Under the pieces are notes generated by a model. That model made no database searches. It worked only from the letters and a program-made list of their open reading frames with translations, and had not been told where the DNA came from. The position numbers were made by a program, and so were the translations under genes. Below, piece after piece: positions 15,036-18,423 of a DNA stretch of 18,423 nucleotides (its first letter is position 1; each line of letters begins with the position of its first letter). The DNA lies in the NCBI GenBank assembly GCA_938017655.1, contig CALIJO010000057.1, positions 1 to 18,423 on the forward strand, read 5' to 3'. This DNA is from an uncultured Candidatus Saccharibacteria bacterium. Its GTDB lineage: Bacteria > Patescibacteriota > Saccharimonadia > Saccharimonadales > Saccharimonadaceae.

Positions 15036-17182
15036 TGAAATTCATTGCCCACGCTAGTCAATTTGGTTTGAAAAAGACGCTCAGACAGTTATTTGCTTTT
15101 GGCTTCAAAAAAGATTCCGAAAAATTAAAAGCCTATGTCGCTAATCGTTATCAAGTAGCAGCGGAAAACGTCGCGCTTTATGGTTCAGGCCGTACTGCAC
15201 TTTCTGAAGCCTTAAGGTGTTTCATTAAACCAGGCGACAAAGTTGCGATTACTGCCTTAACCTGCTTCGCGGTAGTGGAAGCGGTGCGAAGTGCCGGCTG
15301 CGAGCCAGTTTATCTTGATGTGAATCTAAATAATCTCCATTTTGACGCTAAAACCCTCGAAAAAGCTTGCGCGAAAAATCCAGAAATTAAAGCGGTGATT
15401 GTGCAGAATAATTTAGCTTACCCCTGCGATATTGTCGGCATTGAATCTGTCGCTAGAAAATACAATCTTGCTCTAATCGAAGATCTTGCGCACTGTATCG
15501 GTATGGATTACGCCGATGGCCGTGAAGCTGGCATGGTCGGTGATGCCGTGATTATGAGCTTTGGTAAGGGTAAATCTCTCGATTTAATCTCTGGTGGCTT
15601 GCTATTTCTTCGTAAAACCGATAAGCGCAAAAAATCCTTCGCCGTTCCAGTCAATCTACCAAGCTTTACCGATCGTTTTCGCACTCGTCTATATCCACTT
15701 TTTGGCGCCATTACCCGTGCTTTATTTCATCTGCAGCTTGGTCGCCTTAATTTTGGACGCCTCTACACTGCCTTTCTCTTGAAGACTCACCAAATTCAGA
15801 AATCCGCCGATGCCAAGCTAGATAATTCTATTCGCCTCACCCATTGGCAGGCTAAACTCGCCTTGCGTGATCTGAAAAAACTCCAACACCGCGCCCCACT
15901 TCGTCGATTCTATTTTGTGGAAAATCGGGAAGAATTGCTCGAAAAACTCACGGCTGCAGGCTTCATTATGGATGATATTTGGTATAGCTCACCAGTCTCA
16001 CCAGAGAGATACTATACCCAAGCTAATTTTGACGAAAAAGCTTGCCCGAATGCGGTTTTTGCTGCTGAACATCTGATTAATCTGCCAAATTGGTTAAATA
16101 TTTTTGAGCTTGCTGAGGCTAGGCATCTCATTAATCAATATGAAATTAATTCTCAAGGCGAAAAAATCGTTCCGTTTGCTATCAAAAAATCACTTTCTCA
16201 ACCTGAAATTGAGCGAATTGACACACTTCGTCATGCCGCCCCCCATACTAATTTCTTACAATCTAAGCAGTGGTTTGAAGTCAATAAATGCATTGGTCAT
16301 AAACCAATCTTTCTGATGTTTAGCGAAAAATCTTATTGTCTTGCCATCATAAAAGACGCTAAGCGTGGCCGTTTTCTGGAGATTCCGTGCGGACCGATTC
16401 TGGATTATGCTAATCGTGATGAATTGGAGCTGGCTATGGCTGAGATTTACCGCTATGCCAAGCAAAATAATTGCGTCTTCGTGCGTTTTCGTCCAAATCT
16501 CGAGGAGACCTCAGAAAATCGTGCACTCATCGAATCAATTCCGTCACTTTCCGCTTCCTATTTTCTTCATGCTGAAAATACCGTCTTTGTCGATCTCACT
16601 CAATCTGAAGAGGATCTTTTGAAAAATATGCGTCGTCAAACTCGCTACGAGGTGCGTCGCTCAGAGAAACTGAATTTCAAGGTGAAAAAATCTAACGACC
16701 CTGGAATTCTCCGTGAGTTTCATCAGATTCAGGCTGAAACTGCCAAACGTCAAGGCTTTATTCCGCCACGTCGCAAGGATCTCAATGCCTACGCTAAGGC
16801 TTTCGGCTCTGATCTTCAGATTTACCGCGCCACCCTCGATGGCAAACCAGTAGCTTACGGCTTAGTTTTAACTGATACTCTAGAAGGTGACTACTTTGAG
16901 GCGGCTTCCACTGAATTAAATTATAAATTCCCAGGCGCCTATGCACTTCAATGGTATGTAATGAGAGACCTAAAAAAGCAAGGCAAAATTCGTTATAATC
17001 TCTGGGGAATTGCTCCTGCCGGCCAAAAAAATCATAAATTCGCCGGTGTTACTACCTTCAAGACTGGCTTTGGTGGTGAAAAATTTGATTATCTCCATGC
17101 TCATGACCTTCCAGTTAAAAAACTTCACTACGGTCTGATTCGTCTAGTCGAAGACGCTCGTCGCAAAAAACGTCATCTATAA
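15035..17182 (+). CDS. DegT-type aminotransferase fused to FemAB peptidyltransferase
   Basis: A 715-aa two-domain protein. Residues about 1-390 match the DegT/DnrJ/EryC1/StrS PLP aminotransferase family: GSGRTALSEAL (50-60, PLP phosphate loop), IEDLAH (149-154, Asp150 to the PLP ring nitrogen) and SFGKGKSLDLISGG (175-188), where Lys180 is the likely Schiff-base lysine. Residues about 403-715 match FemAB/FemX transferases, which add amino acids from aminoacyl-tRNA to peptidoglycan stem peptides: FLQSKQW, CGPILDY, FVRFRP, LLKNMRRQTRYEVRRSEK (about 527-544) and YNLWGIAPAGQKNHKF (about 653-668). The open frame has no break between the domains. The start overlaps the hydrolase stop by one base, with GAGGTG 8 nt upstream. 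The fusion suggests that one protein makes an amino donor or amino sugar and also transfers it, which is inference. A second FemAB gene follows 15 nt later. Confidence 0.87.
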   Translation: MKFIAHASQFGLKKTLRQLFAFGFKKDSEKLKAYVANRYQVAAENVALYGSGRTALSEALRCFIKPGDKVAITALTCFAVVEAVRSAGCEPVYLDVNLNNLHFDAKTLEKACAKNPEIKAVIVQNNLAYPCDIVGIESVARKYNLALIEDLAHCIGMDYADGREAGMVGDAVIMSFGKGKSLDLISGGLLFLRKTDKRKKSFAVPVNLPSFTDRFRTRLYPLFGAITRALFHLQLGRLNFGRLYTAFLLKTHQIQKSADAKLDNSIRLTHWQAKLALRDLKKLQHRAPLRRFYFVENREELLEKLTAAGFIMDDIWYSSPVSPERYYTQANFDEKACPNAVFAAEHLINLPNWLNIFELAEARHLINQYEINSQGEKIVPFAIKKSLSQPEIERIDTLRHAAPHTNFLQSKQWFEVNKCIGHKPIFLMFSEKSYCLAIIKDAKRGRFLEIPCGPILDYANRDELELAMAEIYRYAKQNNCVFVRFRPNLEETSENRALIESIPSLSASYFLHAENTVFVDLTQSEEDLLKNMRRQTRYEVRRSEKLNFKVKKSNDPGILREFHQIQAETAKRQGFIPPRRKDLNAYAKAFGSDLQIYRATLDGKPVAYGLVLTDTLEGDYFEAASTELNYKFPGAYALQWYVMRDLKKQGKIRYNLWGIAPAGQKNHKFAGVTTFKTGFGGEKFDYLHAHDLPVKKLHYGLIRLVEDARRKKRHL

Positions 17183-17197
17183 ATTAAAAAGGAAACC

Positions 17198-18226
17198 ATG
17201 AAATACACCGTCAAAACCGTCGAAAAACAATCTGAGTGGGATGAATTCGTTACGAGTCATCCTGATGCTAATTTTTTGCAATCCTGGGATTTTTATGAAT
17301 TCTATCGTTCTCGTGGTTTTGATATTGTGCGTCGTGGTATCTATGACGAAAATAATCAGCTCGTCGGAGTTTATGCTGGCGAAGTCGAACCAGCCAAGCG
17401 TGGACGTCATCTTGCCGTAGCTGGTGGACCGATTTTTGATTGGATTAACCAGGAAGTTAAAAAACTGATTTTCGACGACATGAAGCTGCAAGCAAAAAAA
17501 TTAAAATGTACTTTTGTTCGTGTGCGTCCTCAGCTTCAGAATACCCCAGAGAATGCGAAGACTTTTCAGCAGCTCGGCTTCCGCAAGGCCCCGATGTATC
17601 TTTCGGTGGAATTTGCCGGTGTGCTCAATCTAGAAAATTCGGAAGAAGAAATTCTTAAAAATATGCGTCAGCGCCTGCGCCGCGCTCTTCGCAAGGCCGA
17701 GAAAAATCAAATCACCATCGAAAAAACTTCCGACCCGAAAGCGATTCATGATTTTTATCAAATTGAATTACAAACTGCTAAACGCCACGACTTTTATGCC
17801 TTTTCTGAGGACTTCCTCACCAAGCAATTTGCCGCTTTTGCTAAAAATGACGAGGCGGTACTCTATATTGCCAAGCTCAATGGTGAAATTCTCGCCGAAA
17901 ATTTCATGATTTTTTATGGCAATGAAGCCTCTTATCATTACGGCGTTTCCTCCGAACTCGGCACTAAATATTCCGGCGCCCCGCTTCTTCATATGGAGGC
18001 TATGCGTGACGCGAGAAAGCGTGGTATTAAACGTTACAATTTTTGGGGTATTGTTGACGAAAACGACACCAAGCATCGCTTCTATGGTGTCTCGGTTTTT
18101 AAGCGTGGATTTGGTGTAGAAGAATTGAAATACCTTGAAGCTAGAGATTTTGTCTTGGATAAAATACCCTATTACACTAAAACTCTACCAATTGAAACCC
18201 TGCGTCGCAAAGTACGTCACGTCTAA
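17198..18226 (+). CDS. FemAB-family peptidoglycan bridge transferase
   Basis: A stand-alone FemAB/FemX-type protein of 342 aa with two GNAT-like subdomains. FemAB enzymes use aminoacyl-tRNA to extend the cross-bridge on lipid-linked peptidoglycan precursors at the inner face of the membrane. Landmarks: ANFLQSWDFYEF (24-35), GGPIFDW, FVRVRP, ILKNMRQRLRRALRKAEK (about 152-169), the TAKRHDF helix and YNFWGIVDENDTKHRF (about 278-293), followed by FKRGFGVE. It is clearly paralogous to the C-terminal half of the preceding gene, with the same order of blocks. AAAGGA lies about 5 nt before the ATG. It is the last gene of the operon. Two transferases imply two sequential additions or two different bridge positions. 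The amino acid used is unknown. Confidence 0.92.
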   Translation: MKYTVKTVEKQSEWDEFVTSHPDANFLQSWDFYEFYRSRGFDIVRRGIYDENNQLVGVYAGEVEPAKRGRHLAVAGGPIFDWINQEVKKLIFDDMKLQAKKLKCTFVRVRPQLQNTPENAKTFQQLGFRKAPMYLSVEFAGVLNLENSEEEILKNMRQRLRRALRKAEKNQITIEKTSDPKAIHDFYQIELQTAKRHDFYAFSEDFLTKQFAAFAKNDEAVLYIAKLNGEILAENFMIFYGNEASYHYGVSSELGTKYSGAPLLHMEAMRDARKRGIKRYNFWGIVDENDTKHRFYGVSVFKRGFGVEELKYLEARDFVLDKIPYYTKTLPIETLRRKVRHV

Positions 18227-18247
18227 TTTTTCAAAGTCGATTAAGCC

Positions 18248-18281
18248 ACCTCGAATTTATGAAACGAATTCGAGGTTTTTT
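18248..18281 (+). terminator. Terminator of the cell-wall operon
   Basis: A 10-bp stem (ACCTCGAATT with AATTCGAGGT) with a 9-nt loop, followed by a run of T. It starts 21 nt after the FemAB stop. Confidence 0.88.
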
Positions 18282-18320
18282 GTGATATTTCAGTAAGCTC
18301 TGCATTATTTTTCTTTTTTA

Positions 18321-18329
18321 TGCTAAAAT
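18321..18329 (+). promoter_or_regulatory. Extended -10 promoter of the last gene
   Basis: TGCTAAAAT, identical to the elements at 9158 and 13036. The start codon is 29 nt beyond its last base, so this message has a short leader of about 23 nt with a ribosome binding site AAAGGAAAA, unlike the leaderless genes. Confidence 0.6.
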
Positions 18330-18358
18330 AAACATAAGAATTAATAAAGGAAAATTAT

Positions 18359-18423
18359 ATGTCAATCAAGCGAAAATATATTGATAGCCACTGGCTAATC
18401 TTCGCATTGCAGGGTGTGTTGGC
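18359..18423 (+). CDS. Start of an unidentified gene, cut by the window end
   Basis: ATG at 18359 opens a frame that runs to the end of the window (21 full codons: MSIKRKYIDSHWLIFALQGVL, then an incomplete codon). AAAGGA about 10 nt upstream and the promoter at 18321 support the start. A basic N-terminus followed by a hydrophobic segment suggests a membrane or exported protein. Nothing more can be said. Confidence 0.65.
   Translation, partial: MSIKRKYIDSHWLIFALQGVL

Overview
The window looks like part of a small-genome Patescibacteria (CPR) chromosome, most likely Candidatus Saccharibacteria (TM7). This lineage call is an inference. It rests on the style of the translation-factor proteins, on secreted BspA-like proteins carrying an N-terminal domain ending in a 'YTNK(I/L)VFS' motif that I associate with Saccharibacteria, on FemAB-type cell-wall genes and on tight gene packing. 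TGA is used as a real stop (the solute-binding protein, 11646-11648), so the lineages that read UGA as glycine (Gracilibacteria/Absconditabacteria) are unlikely. No rRNA, tRNA, CRISPR array or insertion sequence was seen.

Layout. (1) 1-5760, a dispersed translation block: fusA (EF-G), a convergent orphan lipoprotein gene on the minus strand, tuf (EF-Tu) and rpsJ (S10). Each has its own promoter and intrinsic terminator, so the classical str/S10 operon order is broken up. (2) 5794-10660, a surface-protein block: two paralogous secreted BspA-like proteins with 26-residue DUF285 repeats, separated by a Fic-family protein that ends in an HTH-like tail. The second BspA-like gene is out of frame at a run of nine G in its signal-peptide region, which suggests phase variation. 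(3) 10860-13028, a three-gene polar amino-acid ABC importer (binding protein, permease, ATPase). (4) 13051-18226, a cell-envelope operon: a MurF-like ligase lacking the usual N-terminal domain, an alpha/beta hydrolase, a DegT-type aminotransferase fused to a FemAB domain, and a stand-alone FemAB protein. It is closed by a terminator. (5) From 18359 a new gene starts and runs off the window.

Regulation. A recurring extended -10 element (TGnTAAAAT, or a -35 plus 17 bp plus a TAnnnT-type -10) precedes most transcription units. At four genes the start codon lies only 6-7 nt after the -10 hexamer, so these mRNAs should be leaderless. Genes with a real 5' leader (fusA, lipoprotein, tuf, rpsJ, last gene) carry purine-rich ribosome binding sites instead.

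Biological reading (inference): the organism scavenges amino acids, decorates its surface with repeat proteins that may be switched on and off, and modifies peptidoglycan cross-bridges with FemAB enzymes. That fits a host-attached epibiont. The strongest candidates for something new are the G-tract-controlled BspA-like protein next to a Fic protein, and the aminotransferase-FemAB fusion in the Mur-ligase operon.
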